Counted from the stretch's first letter, positions 1 to 7,393 are shown. The stretch: 10,098 bases of DNA from an uncultured Veillonella sp. (GCA_900765235.1 CAAFRK010000148.1:1-10098); one strand, 5' to 3'. Numbers and translations: made by a program. The notes: generated from the letters alone by a model not told the origin.

Positions 1-723
1 ATCATTTCTGCAGCAGGTATTCCTGTAGCAAAACATGGTAACCGCAGTGTATCCAGTAAATGTGGTGCTGCTGATTTAATCGAAGCATTAGGCGCTAAAT
101 TAGAGCTTAATGGTGAACAAAATGAGGCAGTCCTCAACAAAGCAAATATGTGCTTCATGTTTGCTCCTGTATACCACCAAGCTATGAAATATGCAGGCCC
201 TGTACGTAAAGCGTTAGGCGTTCGTACTGTATTCAACATTCTTGGACCATTGGCGAACCCAGCAGGTGCTACTGTGGAGTTGATGGGCGTGTACGATAAA
301 TCTTTGGTAGAACCATTGGCTCGTGTATTGGCTAATCTTGGCGTTAAACGCGGTGCTGTGGTACACGGCTTCGATGGCCTTGATGAAATTACAGCTACCA
401 ACAAAACGTACGTATGCGAAATTAATAATGGTACTTTCACAAGCTACGAATTCGATCCTAAGGACTATGGTTTCGAATACGCTGATAAAACTGAGCTTGA
501 AGGTGGCGACGCAACAGCAAATGCTGAGATTACACGCCGCGTTCTCGGTGGTGAGCAAGGCGGTAAACGCACCGCAGTTCTTCTCAATGCTGGTATGGCG
601 ATTTACCTTGCAAAAGAGGGCCTTACATTAGCAGAGGGCATTGAAGAGGCGAAAAACATGATCGACTCTGGCAAGGCGCTTGCTACAATGGAACAGTTTG
701 TGAAAGCAACACAAGAGGTATAA
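1..723 (+). CDS. trpD: Anthranilate phosphoribosyltransferase, 3' part (5' end outside window)
   Basis: TrpD transfers the phosphoribosyl group of PRPP to anthranilate, the second step of tryptophan synthesis from chorismate, in the cytoplasm. The frame is open from base 1 to the TAA at 721-723, giving 240 residues of a family usually about 340 long, so roughly the first 100 residues are missing. Visible family signatures are AKHGNRSVSS (residues 10-19 of this fragment), the GAADLIEALG stretch that follows, FMFAPVYHQAMK near residue 52, and RTVFNILGPLANPA near residue 75. These cover the anthranilate- and PRPP-binding face of the enzyme. The first in-frame ATG inside the window (148) is internal to the conserved core and is not the true start. 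The gene is directly followed, after 3 nt, by trpCF, whose ribosome binding site lies in the trpD 3' end, so the two are surely co-transcribed. Identification is secure. Confidence 0.97.
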   Translation: MISAAGIPVAKHGNRSVSSKCGAADLIEALGAKLELNGEQNEAVLNKANMCFMFAPVYHQAMKYAGPVRKALGVRTVFNILGPLANPAGATVELMGVYDKSLVEPLARVLANLGVKRGAVVHGFDGLDEITATNKTYVCEINNGTFTSYEFDPKDYGFEYADKTELEGGDATANAEITRRVLGGEQGGKRTAVLLNAGMAIYLAKEGLTLAEGIEEAKNMIDSGKALATMEQFVKATQEV

Positions 724-726
724 CCA

Positions 727-2253
727 TTGATTTTAGATAAAATTGTAGAGGCTACTAAAGTTCGAGTGGCCAAAGAAAAAGAGGTGGACACGCCTGAGGC
801 TGTGAAAGTAGCGGCCTTAGCGTTACCATCGGATACAGGATTTCCTTTTGAAGCAGCACTTCGTCAGCAAGACTTTAACTTCATTTGTGAAGTAAAGAAG
901 GCATCTCCATCAAAAGGCATCATAGCAGAGCACTTCCCGTATTTAGACATCGCCAAAGAATATGAGGTTGCTGGTGCAGCAGCCATTTCTGTACTGACAG
1001 AGCCAGACTTCTTTAAAGGTGATAAAAAATACTTACAAGAAATTGCTAGCACTGTAAAAATTCCTGTATTACGCAAGGATTTCATTATCGATGAATACCA
1101 AATCTACCAAGCAAAGGTATGGGGCGCTAGTGCAATCCTCTTAATCTGTGCATGCCTCGATGTACCAACATTGACCAAGTTCCGTAAGTTAGCGGACTCT
1201 CTTGGCTTATCTTCTTTGGTTGAGGCTCATGACGAAAAAGAAGTACAAATGGCTATTGATTGCGGTGCCCGTATTATTGGCGTTAACAACCGTAATTTGA
1301 AAGACTTTACTGTAGATGTACAAAATAGTGTACGCTTGCGCAATCTCGTTCAAGACGATGTGATCTTTGTATCTGAAAGCGGTCTAGAAACGCCAGAGGA
1401 TATCCAAGTGTTGCGGGATAACAATATTGGAGTAGCCTTGATGGGGGAAACGTTTATGCGTTCTCCTAACAAGGTTGAAAAGTTGGCATATCTCTATGGG
1501 CCCACATACTACACACCAAAGGTTAAGATGTGCGGTATTTCTAAGGTGGAAACAATCCCTGCAGTAGTAGAGGCAAAACCAGATTACATGGGCCTTGTAT
1601 TCGCACCAAGTAAACGGCAAGTGACGGTAGACCAAGCTAAAACATTAGTGGAAGAACTACATAAGCAATATGCAGATAAATACGATACAGATGTAACACA
1701 ATGCAATGATGATACAGTACAAGCTGGAACAGTAGGGATTAAAGCATCAGAAAACGTGCAGATCTTTGAAGAAAATACTAATTCTGACGCTATTAAAACG
1801 GTAGGTGTCTTCGTCAATGAAATACTAGATAACCTCGTTACAATTGCTAAAGAAGCCAATCTTGATGCGGTGCAATTACACGGCGATGAAGATGAAGCTT
1901 TCATCCAAACTCTCAAAGAGAAAACAGACGTAGAGGTTTGGAAGGCTGTTCAAATCCGCAGCGCTGCAGATGCAGAGGAGTGGATCGATAGCAGTGCGGA
2001 TATGTTATTATTTGATGCGTACCACAAGGACGAGCGCGGCGGTACGGGCGAAGTATTCGACTGGTCTTGCTTAGATGAGTTTGAACGTCCGTTTATGCTC
2101 GCAGGTGGTATCGACAGTACTAACGTGGCACGTGCTATCCGCACAGTTCGCCCTTATGGCATAGATATCAGTAGCGGTATTGAAACCAATGGCGTGAAAG
2201 ACGATGAGAAAATTAAAGCTTTCACAAACATCGTGAGAACCATAGCTCACTAA
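727..2253 (+). CDS. trpCF: Bifunctional indole-3-glycerol phosphate synthase / phosphoribosylanthranilate isomerase
   Basis: One 508-residue chain carries two TIM-barrel enzymes for consecutive steps, run by TrpF then TrpC. Residues 1-258 are TrpC (IGPS), with the expected catalytic set by family alignment: E55 and K57 (EVKKASPSKG), K117 (LRKDFI), E166 (LVEAH), N187 (GVNNRNL), E217 and S218 (SESG). Residues 265-508 are TrpF (PRAI), with the catalytic cysteine C269 (KMCGI), VQLHG at 382-386, the catalytic aspartate D430 (LLFDA), GGTG at 438-441 and the phosphate-binding SSGIE at 482-486. Both active sites look intact. The start is TTG at 727, supported by AAGAGG at 713-718 and by the typical IGPS beginning ILDKIVEAT. 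The PRAI half carries about 35 extra polar residues (roughly 315-352) between KTLVEELHKQ and KTVGVFVNE, where stand-alone TrpF has only a few. TrpC-TrpF fusion is classic in enterobacteria and less usual in Firmicutes. Function is confident; the role of the insertion is unknown. Confidence 0.96.
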   Translation: MILDKIVEATKVRVAKEKEVDTPEAVKVAALALPSDTGFPFEAALRQQDFNFICEVKKASPSKGIIAEHFPYLDIAKEYEVAGAAAISVLTEPDFFKGDKKYLQEIASTVKIPVLRKDFIIDEYQIYQAKVWGASAILLICACLDVPTLTKFRKLADSLGLSSLVEAHDEKEVQMAIDCGARIIGVNNRNLKDFTVDVQNSVRLRNLVQDDVIFVSESGLETPEDIQVLRDNNIGVALMGETFMRSPNKVEKLAYLYGPTYYTPKVKMCGISKVETIPAVVEAKPDYMGLVFAPSKRQVTVDQAKTLVEELHKQYADKYDTDVTQCNDDTVQAGTVGIKASENVQIFEENTNSDAIKTVGVFVNEILDNLVTIAKEANLDAVQLHGDEDEAFIQTLKEKTDVEVWKAVQIRSAADAEEWIDSSADMLLFDAYHKDERGGTGEVFDWSCLDEFERPFMLAGGIDSTNVARAIRTVRPYGIDISSGIETNGVKDDEKIKAFTNIVRTIAH

Positions 2254-2425
2254 ATGTTGAGAGAATAAGGCCTATTATAGGTGAGTAATCATAGAAAATA
2301 CATAAATCTAAGATATAATAATATTTTAGACACATCCGATGGAATTCATCGATTGTTGAGATAGATGCCAATAGTAACGCTATATAGGCGTGCTAGCAGG
2401 AATGGTATATGGAAAGGTAAGTTAT
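2254..2425 (+). promoter_or_regulatory. Long trpCF-trpB intergenic gap with possible internal promoter and inverted repeats
   Basis: This 172-nt non-coding gap is much longer than the other junctions of the operon (3 nt and an 8-nt overlap). It contains a perfect TATAAT at 2314-2319, but no good -35 hexamer about 17 nt upstream. A second weak pair is TTGAGA (2356-2361) with TATATA (2381-2386), 19 nt apart. Two short inverted repeats are present: CCTAT-t-ATAGG at 2271-2281 and CGATG-gaatt-CATCG at 2337-2351. No T-run follows either hairpin, so they do not look like intrinsic terminators. An internal promoter for trpBA, or an operator, is plausible but unproven. Confidence 0.35.
2411..2417 (+). 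promoter_or_regulatory. Ribosome binding site that sets the trpB start
   Basis: GGAAAGG lies 8 nt before the ATG at 2426. It falls inside the longer reading frame that opens with GTG at 2390, where no comparable site is seen, so it favours the ATG at 2426 as the trpB start. Confidence 0.75.
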
Positions 2426-3619
2426 ATGAGTGAACAAAGACATGGTTATTTTGGCTCCTTTGGTGGCCAATTTATGCCAGAAACATTGATGAATGCAGTC
2501 ATCGAATTGGAAGAGGCGTACAACAAGTACAAAGATGATCCTGATTTCGTACACGAACTTGAGGATTTACATAAAAAATATACAGGTCGTCCATCCCTTT
2601 TATATTATGCAGAACGCATGACAAAGGACCTTGGGGGCGCTAAAATCTACTTAAAACGTGAAGATTTGAACCATACTGGTTCTCACAAATTGAATAACGT
2701 AATCGGCCAAATGTTATTGGCAAAACGCATGGGTAAAACTCGCGTTATTGCTGAAACTGGTGCAGGTCAACACGGTGTAGCAACAGCTACTATTGCTGCG
2801 TTGATGGGCATGGAATGTGAAGTATACATGGGTGCTGAAGACTGTGAACGTCAAGCGCTTAACGTATATCGCATGGAATTATTGGACGCTAAGGTGCATC
2901 CTGTAACAACTGGTACTAGTACATTAAAAGATGCTGTTTCTGAAGCATTGCGCGAATGGACAAATCGCATGTCCGATACGCACTATGTATTGGGCTCTGT
3001 TATGGGCGCTCATCCATTCCCTATGATCGTTCGTGACTTCCAATCTATCATCAGCCGTGAAGCGCGTGAGCAAATCCTTGAAGCAGAAGGTAAATTGCCA
3101 ACAGCTGTTATGGCTTGTGTAGGCGGTGGTTCCAACGCGATGGGTATGTTCTACCACTTTATCCCTGATGAAGGCGTTCGCCTCATCGGTTGTGAAGCGG
3201 CAGGTCGCGGTATCGATACAGAAGAACATGCAGCGACAATTGCAAAAGGTTCTGTTGGTATCTTCCATGGCATGAAATCTTACTTCTGCCAAGACGAAGA
3301 TGGTCAAATTGCTCCAGTATATTCTATCTCTGCAGGTCTTGATTACCCTGGTATCGGTCCTGAACATGCGTACTTGCACGATAGCGGTCGCGCTGAATAC
3401 GTGCCTGTAACGGATGATGAAGCGGTAGATGCTTTCGAATACTTGTCTCGCTTAGAGGGCATTATTCCAGCTATTGAAAGTGCTCATGCAGTGGCACATG
3501 CACGTAAAATTGCGCCTACTATGAGCGAGGACGATATCATTATTATTTGTTTATCTGGTCGTGGCGATAAAGACGTAGCGGCTATGGCGAAATACAGAGG
3601 GGTGGATCTTCATGAGTAA
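2426..3619 (+). CDS. trpB: Tryptophan synthase beta chain
   Basis: TrpB is the PLP enzyme that joins indole, channelled from TrpA, to serine to give tryptophan; it works as an alpha2-beta2 cytoplasmic complex. From the ATG at 2426 the protein has 397 residues, the normal family size, and begins with the typical short lead into [16 protein letters not shown]. The PLP Schiff-base lysine is K88 in HTGSHKLNN, the catalytic glutamate is E110 in AETGAGQHG, the phosphate-binding glycine loop is GGGSNA at 233-238, the conserved SAGLDYPG holds D306, and SGRGDKD lies at 377-383. A GTG at 2390 in the same frame would add 12 residues of no family character and lacks a good ribosome binding site. The 3' end overlaps the trpA start by 8 nt, which fits translational coupling and equal supply of both subunits. 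Nothing looks damaged. Confidence 0.97.
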   Translation: MSEQRHGYFGSFGGQFMPETLMNAVIELEEAYNKYKDDPDFVHELEDLHKKYTGRPSLLYYAERMTKDLGGAKIYLKREDLNHTGSHKLNNVIGQMLLAKRMGKTRVIAETGAGQHGVATATIAALMGMECEVYMGAEDCERQALNVYRMELLDAKVHPVTTGTSTLKDAVSEALREWTNRMSDTHYVLGSVMGAHPFPMIVRDFQSIISREAREQILEAEGKLPTAVMACVGGGSNAMGMFYHFIPDEGVRLIGCEAAGRGIDTEEHAATIAKGSVGIFHGMKSYFCQDEDGQIAPVYSISAGLDYPGIGPEHAYLHDSGRAEYVPVTDDEAVDAFEYLSRLEGIIPAIESAHAVAHARKIAPTMSEDDIIIICLSGRGDKDVAAMAKYRGVDLHE

Positions 3620-4403
3620 AATTAAAGACGCTTTCACAAAGGGCAAGGCATTCATCCCATTCATCAGTGCTGGTGACCATGGTATTGAAAATACAGAACG
3701 TTATATTCGCGTGATGGTGAAAGCTGGCGCCGACATGATAGAAATTGGTATTCCATTCTCCGATCCAACAGCGGAAGGCCCAGTTATCCAAGAAGCGAGT
3801 ACACGTGCACTTTCTACAGGTGTAAAAATCAACGATATCTTTGATATGGTGCGCCGTTTGCGTACTGGTGAAGAGGCAGTGACTATTCCACTCGTGTTCA
3901 TGACTTACTTGAACCCAATCTATGTATTTGGTCGTGAAAAATTCTTTACCCTCTGTGAAGAGGTTGGCATCTCCGGTGTTATCGTGCCAGATATGCCGTT
4001 TGAAGAAAAAGGGGAACTTGCGAGCGTTGCCAATAAACACGGTGTTGAAGTGGTGCCCTTGATCGCTCCAACATCTGAAAATCGCATTGAAATGATCGCA
4101 AAAGATGCAGAAGGCTTTGTGTACTGCGTATCTTCCCTTGGTGTTACAGGTATGCGTAGCGAAATAAAAACGGATATTAAATCCATCGTTGAAACTATTC
4201 GCAAATATACAGATATCCCTGTAGCCGTTGGTTTTGGTATTTCTAAACCTGAACAAGCGGAAGCAATGGCTCGTGTATCTGATGGTGCTATCGTAGGCTC
4301 TGCTATCGTTAAAATCGTTGCAGAACACGGCGAACATGCGGACCAAGCGTTGTTTGACTACGTACAATCTATGAAACAAGCTGTGCTAAAAGCTGACGCA
4401 TAA
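3612..4403 (+). CDS. trpA: Tryptophan synthase alpha chain
   Basis: TrpA cleaves indole-3-glycerol phosphate to indole and glyceraldehyde 3-phosphate and passes indole through a tunnel to TrpB. The 263-residue protein has the normal length. The ATG at 3612 lies inside the last codons of trpB, and AGAGGGG at 3596-3602 serves as ribosome binding site. Family marks are IPFISAGD (15-22), EIGIPFSDP (44-52), [18 protein letters not shown] and the phosphate-binding VGFGIS and [10 protein letters not shown] segments. The catalytic glutamate E44 (E49 in E. coli) is present. The position of the second catalytic acid, D60 of E. coli in SDPLADGP, is Glu here (E55, SDPTAEGP), a conservative change. This is the last gene of the operon; a strong hairpin follows 42 nt after the stop. 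Confidence 0.97.
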   Translation: MSKIKDAFTKGKAFIPFISAGDHGIENTERYIRVMVKAGADMIEIGIPFSDPTAEGPVIQEASTRALSTGVKINDIFDMVRRLRTGEEAVTIPLVFMTYLNPIYVFGREKFFTLCEEVGISGVIVPDMPFEEKGELASVANKHGVEVVPLIAPTSENRIEMIAKDAEGFVYCVSSLGVTGMRSEIKTDIKSIVETIRKYTDIPVAVGFGISKPEQAEAMARVSDGAIVGSAIVKIVAEHGEHADQALFDYVQSMKQAVLKADA

Positions 4404-4445
4404 TAAGAGCTACAGCATAATAAATAGATAATACAATACATACTA

Positions 4446-4479
4446 AAAAGGACGTTATACATGTGTATAACGTCCTTTT
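4446..4479. terminator. Probable bidirectional intrinsic terminator after trpA
   Basis: A perfect 15-bp stem (4446-4460 pairing with 4465-4479) closes an ATGT loop. The arm ends are A-rich on the left and T-rich on the right, so RNA from either strand would end in a U-rich tract. It lies between trpA (+) and the convergent small gene (-), where a shared terminator is expected. The U-tract on the + strand is short (four T), so efficiency is uncertain. Confidence 0.8.
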
Positions 4480-4539
4480 AGGTTAGTTAGTTTAGTTATG
4501 TGTTATATGACTGGATAACAAGTTATGAAAGGGGAATGA

Positions 4540-4830
4540 TTAGCCGTTTGTAGATTCGGAACGTTGATGTTGTTCGCTGCGTTTTGCAGTTGCATTTTTG
4601 TCATGTTTTTCGCGTTCAGAAATTCTGTGTTTTCTATGTTTCTTTTGATCTGGTTTAAACCATGGGTGAGCACTGCTATCTACTGTGCCATCATCGTTCT
4701 TTACCATGCGATGGTTTTCACCGATTTTGAAGTGGTAATCTTTGGCTTGTGCTACATTGGCACCAATACCAACTGATAAGAATGCTGCCAAGCTGGCCAT
4801 AGCTACTACTTTAGTCAATTTAGCGTTCAT
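4540..4830 (-). CDS. Small secreted Lys/His/Arg-rich protein of unknown function
   Basis: I do not recognise this 96-residue protein. It starts at the ATG 4828-4830 (minus strand) with AGGAGA a few bases upstream, and stops at 4540-4542. Residues 1-29 form a clear Sec signal peptide: a short basic N-terminus, a hydrophobic core from about 8 to 24, and AQA at 27-29 as a signal peptidase I site, with KD after it. The mature part is about 67 residues, very hydrophilic and free of cysteine. It holds seven histidines (33, 40, 55, 65, 68, 76, 88) and many Lys/Arg, mainly in KKHRKHR (63-69) and the tail. A small core, roughly WFKP preceded by DDGTVDSSAHP, may be the only ordered part. It would act outside the inner membrane. 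Metal binding or contact with anionic polymers is conceivable from composition only. It converges on trpA and diverges from the DUF805 cluster. Confidence 0.8.
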   Translation of the reverse strand: MNAKLTKVVAMASLAAFLSVGIGANVAQAKDYHFKIGENHRMVKNDDGTVDSSAHPWFKPDQKKHRKHRISEREKHDKNATAKRSEQHQRSESTNG

Positions 4831-4996
4831 AATTATTATCTCCTATACAAACTTAATTGCACGAATTTTAGTTGTAAAAAATATATTATCAGTATAGATA
4901 AATTTAATGAAGAAAAAATGAAATAAAAGGTTTGGTAAAGCATAGTATAATAGGATTATCTAAGTTTGTATCATATCTAAATATAGTAGGAGATTT
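4831..4996. promoter_or_regulatory. AT-rich divergent intergenic region
   Basis: This 166-nt, very AT-rich stretch separates the small minus-strand gene from the first DUF805 gene, so it should hold promoters for both directions. For the + strand a perfect TATAAT lies at 4946-4951, about 46 nt before the start at 4997, but no convincing -35 element stands 16-18 nt upstream. For the - strand, TATACT (complement of 4891-4896) is the best -10 candidate, also with a poor -35. Close divergent spacing leaves room for shared control, but no clear operator is visible. Confidence 0.4.
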
Positions 4997-5920
4997 ATGA
5001 AGCAGAGAGTATTTGAAATTCTCTATCGTGAGCTAGTAGAAAACTATGCGAATCATAAGGGACGAACAACGACAGCCGACTTTTGGCTTACCATAAGCGC
5101 TATGACCTTTGTATATGGTCTAGTTACTTTTATAACAGGTCTTGCCACATTCATACCCTATGGATTTTTATATGCAATATCCTTAGGAGGCGGCGTATTG
5201 ACGGCATTAACAGTAGTGTTAGTATTGCCCACCATTATGATGGTAGCGAGACGGTTACGTGATTCTAATAATGATCCAACCTTGATGATTCTTATCTTTG
5301 TGCCTCTTTTAGGATGGCTGGTTTTGCTCTACCTATTATGTAAGCGGTCGGCTCCGCAACAAGAGGGAAGTATAGCTAACGAACAGATATCTGTAGAACA
5401 TAGTATTGGTGAAAAACGGTCCGTTTCTGGGCTATTCATCATGGCTATCCTTGTTTTAGGTTGGATTGCTAGCAGTGTAGGGACATCTATGATGGGGCAT
5501 AATTATATGGTAGAAGAAACAGCCTTTGGTAATTTAGGACAAGGTGCTTTTACCAAAAAAGCAAACCTTTTACTACGTAGTGATTCTGCTACAACAGAAG
5601 GTTATCTAGTTGTGAAAGAGTATTACCAAGCGCTGGCGAATGGGGATTATCATAGTGCGTATCGAGAGTTGAGCAGTCGTGAAATGGAACGATATGGCAC
5701 CTTTGATCTTTGGCAACAAGCTAAGGTAAAGGAACAACGTTCTGCTGTAGAATCTATACAATTAGACTATGTGTCTCAAGATATTGATGATGATGTAATT
5801 GTGGATTATATCGGATATAGAGTGGACTTTGTAGATAAAAGACCATCTATGTTAGTACGTTTATATAGTGTGGGTAACGGTTGGAAAATCGTTGGTTTTG
5901 AAGAGTTTGAGGAGGACTAG
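4997..5920 (+). CDS. DUF805-type membrane protein with C-terminal NTF2-like extracytoplasmic domain
   Basis: The 307-residue protein starts with the DUF805 pattern: NYANHKGR at 16-23 and an aromatic pair before three hydrophobic helices (about 32-54, 57-80, 95-114), with ARRLRDS at 84-90 before the third. A charged linker (about 116-142) leads to a fourth helix (about 145-165). Residues 200-304 look like an NTF2-like fold of the kind found in surface proteins: a helix with VVKEYYQALANGDYHSAYREL, then a strand-rich end with WKIVGFEEF. The DUF805 part is divergent: the usual GRASRSEYW is GRTTTADFW here and RRxHDxGRSGW is RRLRDSNNDP, so the hallmark His and Gly-Arg-Ser-Gly are lost. AGGAGA at 4988-4993 lies only 3 nt before the ATG, rather close. 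The stop is 1 nt before the next gene, so both are co-transcribed. DUF805 has no established biochemical role that I can rely on. Confidence 0.85.
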   Translation: MKQRVFEILYRELVENYANHKGRTTTADFWLTISAMTFVYGLVTFITGLATFIPYGFLYAISLGGGVLTALTVVLVLPTIMMVARRLRDSNNDPTLMILIFVPLLGWLVLLYLLCKRSAPQQEGSIANEQISVEHSIGEKRSVSGLFIMAILVLGWIASSVGTSMMGHNYMVEETAFGNLGQGAFTKKANLLLRSDSATTEGYLVVKEYYQALANGDYHSAYRELSSREMERYGTFDLWQQAKVKEQRSAVESIQLDYVSQDIDDDVIVDYIGYRVDFVDKRPSMLVRLYSVGNGWKIVGFEEFEED

Positions 5921-5921
5921 T

Positions 5922-6491
5922 ATGGCGTCTGTAAATGTATATGATTTAAACTATACCGATGCCTTCGTGCTAGGCATCAAAAACTACGCCAATTTTAAAG
6001 GTCGTGCGAGCCGTAGTGAATACTGGCGATTCATGGCTGGCATGATGATGGTTCAAGGAACACTAGGGGTTGTAGCCATTCTTTGTAAAGGTATTGGCTT
6101 TTATAACTTCGAGTCTATTATTGATACGATTACGTTGTTAGTCACTTTATTTTTCGTGATTCCCAATATCGCCATCACAACGCGACGTATGCATGATATT
6201 GGCCGTAGCGGCTGGACTCAACTGATCTCCTTTATTCCCATTATAGGCTTCTTTATATTCTTGAACTATGAATTGAAACGAGGCGATGAAGGAGAGAATG
6301 GTTACGGTGAAAGAACTGCTTATATACCTATTACTAGGAATATAAGTGAATCTACAGGGCTTGAAGCAACTCCATCTCGAAAACAAGACTGGGTTATGGG
6401 CATTACCATCTTTGTTCTTCAATCCATCGTCTTTGGTGATACTATTGGTGATATATTATGGTATGGCATTAATGCCAATGGCTACATATAG
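5922..6491 (+). CDS. DUF805 family membrane protein
   Basis: This 189-residue protein is a textbook DUF805 member: NYANFKGRASRSEYW at 21-35, two hydrophobic helices (about 36-57 and 66-86), RRMHDIGRSGW at 88-98, a third helix (about 99-115), then a polar linker. A fourth hydrophobic segment follows at about 156-175. The start at 5922 is preferred to an ATG at 5868 because GGAGG at 5911-5915 sits 6 nt before it and the family-like sequence begins just after; the 5868 start would overlap the upstream gene by 53 nt. It follows the NTF2-tailed DUF805 gene after 1 nt, so translation is probably coupled. The segment TGLEATP (145-151) before the last helix recurs in the third paralogue as IGLIDATP, which supports origin by duplication. 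DUF805 proteins are inner-membrane proteins; no specific function can be assigned. Confidence 0.9.
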   Translation: MASVNVYDLNYTDAFVLGIKNYANFKGRASRSEYWRFMAGMMMVQGTLGVVAILCKGIGFYNFESIIDTITLLVTLFFVIPNIAITTRRMHDIGRSGWTQLISFIPIIGFFIFLNYELKRGDEGENGYGERTAYIPITRNISESTGLEATPSRKQDWVMGITIFVLQSIVFGDTIGDILWYGINANGYI

Positions 6492-6554
6492 TAATAACCT
6501 GTATCAAATAGCATACTTATTATTTTATTTTATAAAAGTTTAACAACTCCTTTA

Positions 6555-6582
6555 TAGACAATATAACACTTTGTAGTAAAAT
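6555..6582 (+). promoter_or_regulatory. Candidate promoter for the zinc-ribbon DUF805 gene
   Basis: TAGACA (6555-6560) and TAAAAT (6577-6582) are separated by 16 nt and each matches the sigma-70 type consensus at 5 of 6 positions. They lie in the 218-nt gap between the second and third DUF805 genes. No intrinsic terminator is visible in this gap, so the third gene could be read both from here and from upstream. Confidence 0.45.
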
Positions 6583-6697
6583 GAAATCAAGATGAATTTA
6601 AAAATATAGATATAGTTATGTTACAACCTATCTAAGTTACTATATGTGTTAAGAACAACAGGACTTTATGAGCTTCACTGTTTCCTGCTGTGAATGG

Positions 6698-6703
6698 AAG
6701 GAG
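6698..6703 (+). promoter_or_regulatory. Ribosome binding site that sets the start of the third DUF805 gene
   Basis: AAGGAG stands 6 nt before the ATG at 6710. An in-frame ATG at 6668 has no comparable site and would add 14 residues ahead of the zinc ribbon, so 6710 is chosen. Confidence 0.75.
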
Positions 6704-6709
6704 TTTAGT

Positions 6710-7345
6710 ATGAGACATTGTCCCTATTGTGGACACGAGGTGTTAAAAAGTGAACGATACTGTCCAAACTGTGGACGTATTCGTAAAGCACCCATTTCGT
6801 TAGATAAATATAGTCTAGGCATGATTGAAAACTTTAAACAATGTTTTGTTTATAAATACGCTGACTTTGAAGGGCGTGCTAGCCGTAGCGAATATTGGAA
6901 TTTCTTTTTGGTGTATCAATTGCTATTTGTAGCGATTCTATTCACCTGTGCATTCTTGAGCTATATCAGTCCGCTCTCTAGTGTGGTTGGCGTTGGCTTC
7001 GGGCTAGTCATTCTTGTACTTATGTCCGTCGTTATGGTCATCCCTAGCGTGGCTGTAGCAGTACGACGCTTGCACGATCAAGGCCGTTCTGGTGGACTTG
7101 TCTTTGTGGGCCTCGTTCCTGTTATTGGTACAATTATATTGTTAGTGTTAATGGCTCTTCCTGGTGAAAGCCATACAAACCGTTTTGGATTACCCACAGG
7201 GCACGTTATTCTTACAAAACAAATGGCTCATGAAATTGGTTTGATTGATGCTACACCTACCACTGGCCTTACAGCAGGATTACTATGTGCAATCTTTGTG
7301 CTGTGGTTCTTGGTGGATCGATTACTAACGACAAGTGTGATGTAA
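6710..7345 (+). CDS. Zinc-ribbon DUF805 membrane protein
   Basis: This 211-residue protein begins with a zinc ribbon: C4 and C7 (CPYCG) and C18 and C21 (CPNCG), a standard treble of two CxxC knuckles at the extreme N-terminus. A complete DUF805 domain follows: YKYADFEGRASRSEYW at 48-63, helices at about 64-85 and 92-117, VRRLHDQGRSGG at 118-129 and a third helix at about 130-150. A last helix spans about 187-205. In DUF805 topology the N-terminus is likely cytoplasmic, so the ribbon would face the cytoplasm, but this is inference. IGLIDATP before the last helix matches TGLEATP in the preceding paralogue. The zinc ribbon is of the short type often seen at the front of bacterial membrane proteins, where it may bind a partner protein rather than DNA. 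The gene closes the DUF805 run and is followed by a strong terminator. No function can be named. Confidence 0.9.
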   Translation: MRHCPYCGHEVLKSERYCPNCGRIRKAPISLDKYSLGMIENFKQCFVYKYADFEGRASRSEYWNFFLVYQLLFVAILFTCAFLSYISPLSSVVGVGFGLVILVLMSVVMVIPSVAVAVRRLHDQGRSGGLVFVGLVPVIGTIILLVLMALPGESHTNRFGLPTGHVILTKQMAHEIGLIDATPTTGLTAGLLCAIFVLWFLVDRLLTTSVM

Positions 7346-7352
7346 AAATGAC

Positions 7353-7393
7353 AACTCTCCTTATAGCTTCACTATAGGGAGAGTTTCTTTTTT
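7353..7393 (+). terminator. Intrinsic terminator after the DUF805 cluster
   Basis: A 14-bp stem (7353-7366 with 7372-7385, one G-U pair) closes a CTTCA loop and is followed by TCTTTTTT at 7386-7393. It starts 7 nt after the stop of the third DUF805 gene and isolates the cluster from the lipoprotein gene. Confidence 0.92.

Noticed and set aside
2254..2268. Four-codon leader peptide after trpCF (ATG TTG AGA GAA TAA)
   Set aside because: Too short, no Trp codons, and no attenuator-like terminator follows.
2924..3379. Minus-strand open frame of 151 codons opposite trpB
   Set aside because: Antisense shadow of conserved trpB sequence; composition is unlike a real protein.
3582..4379. Long open frame on the minus strand opposite trpA (265 codons)
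   Set aside because: It lies wholly antisense to a clear trpA, has no family character (rich in His, Phe, Cys, Asn from reverse-complement codons) and no plausible start context.
4564..4776. Plus-strand open frame of 70 codons opposite the small secreted protein
   Set aside because: The minus-strand frame has a proper ribosome binding site and signal peptide; the plus frame has neither.
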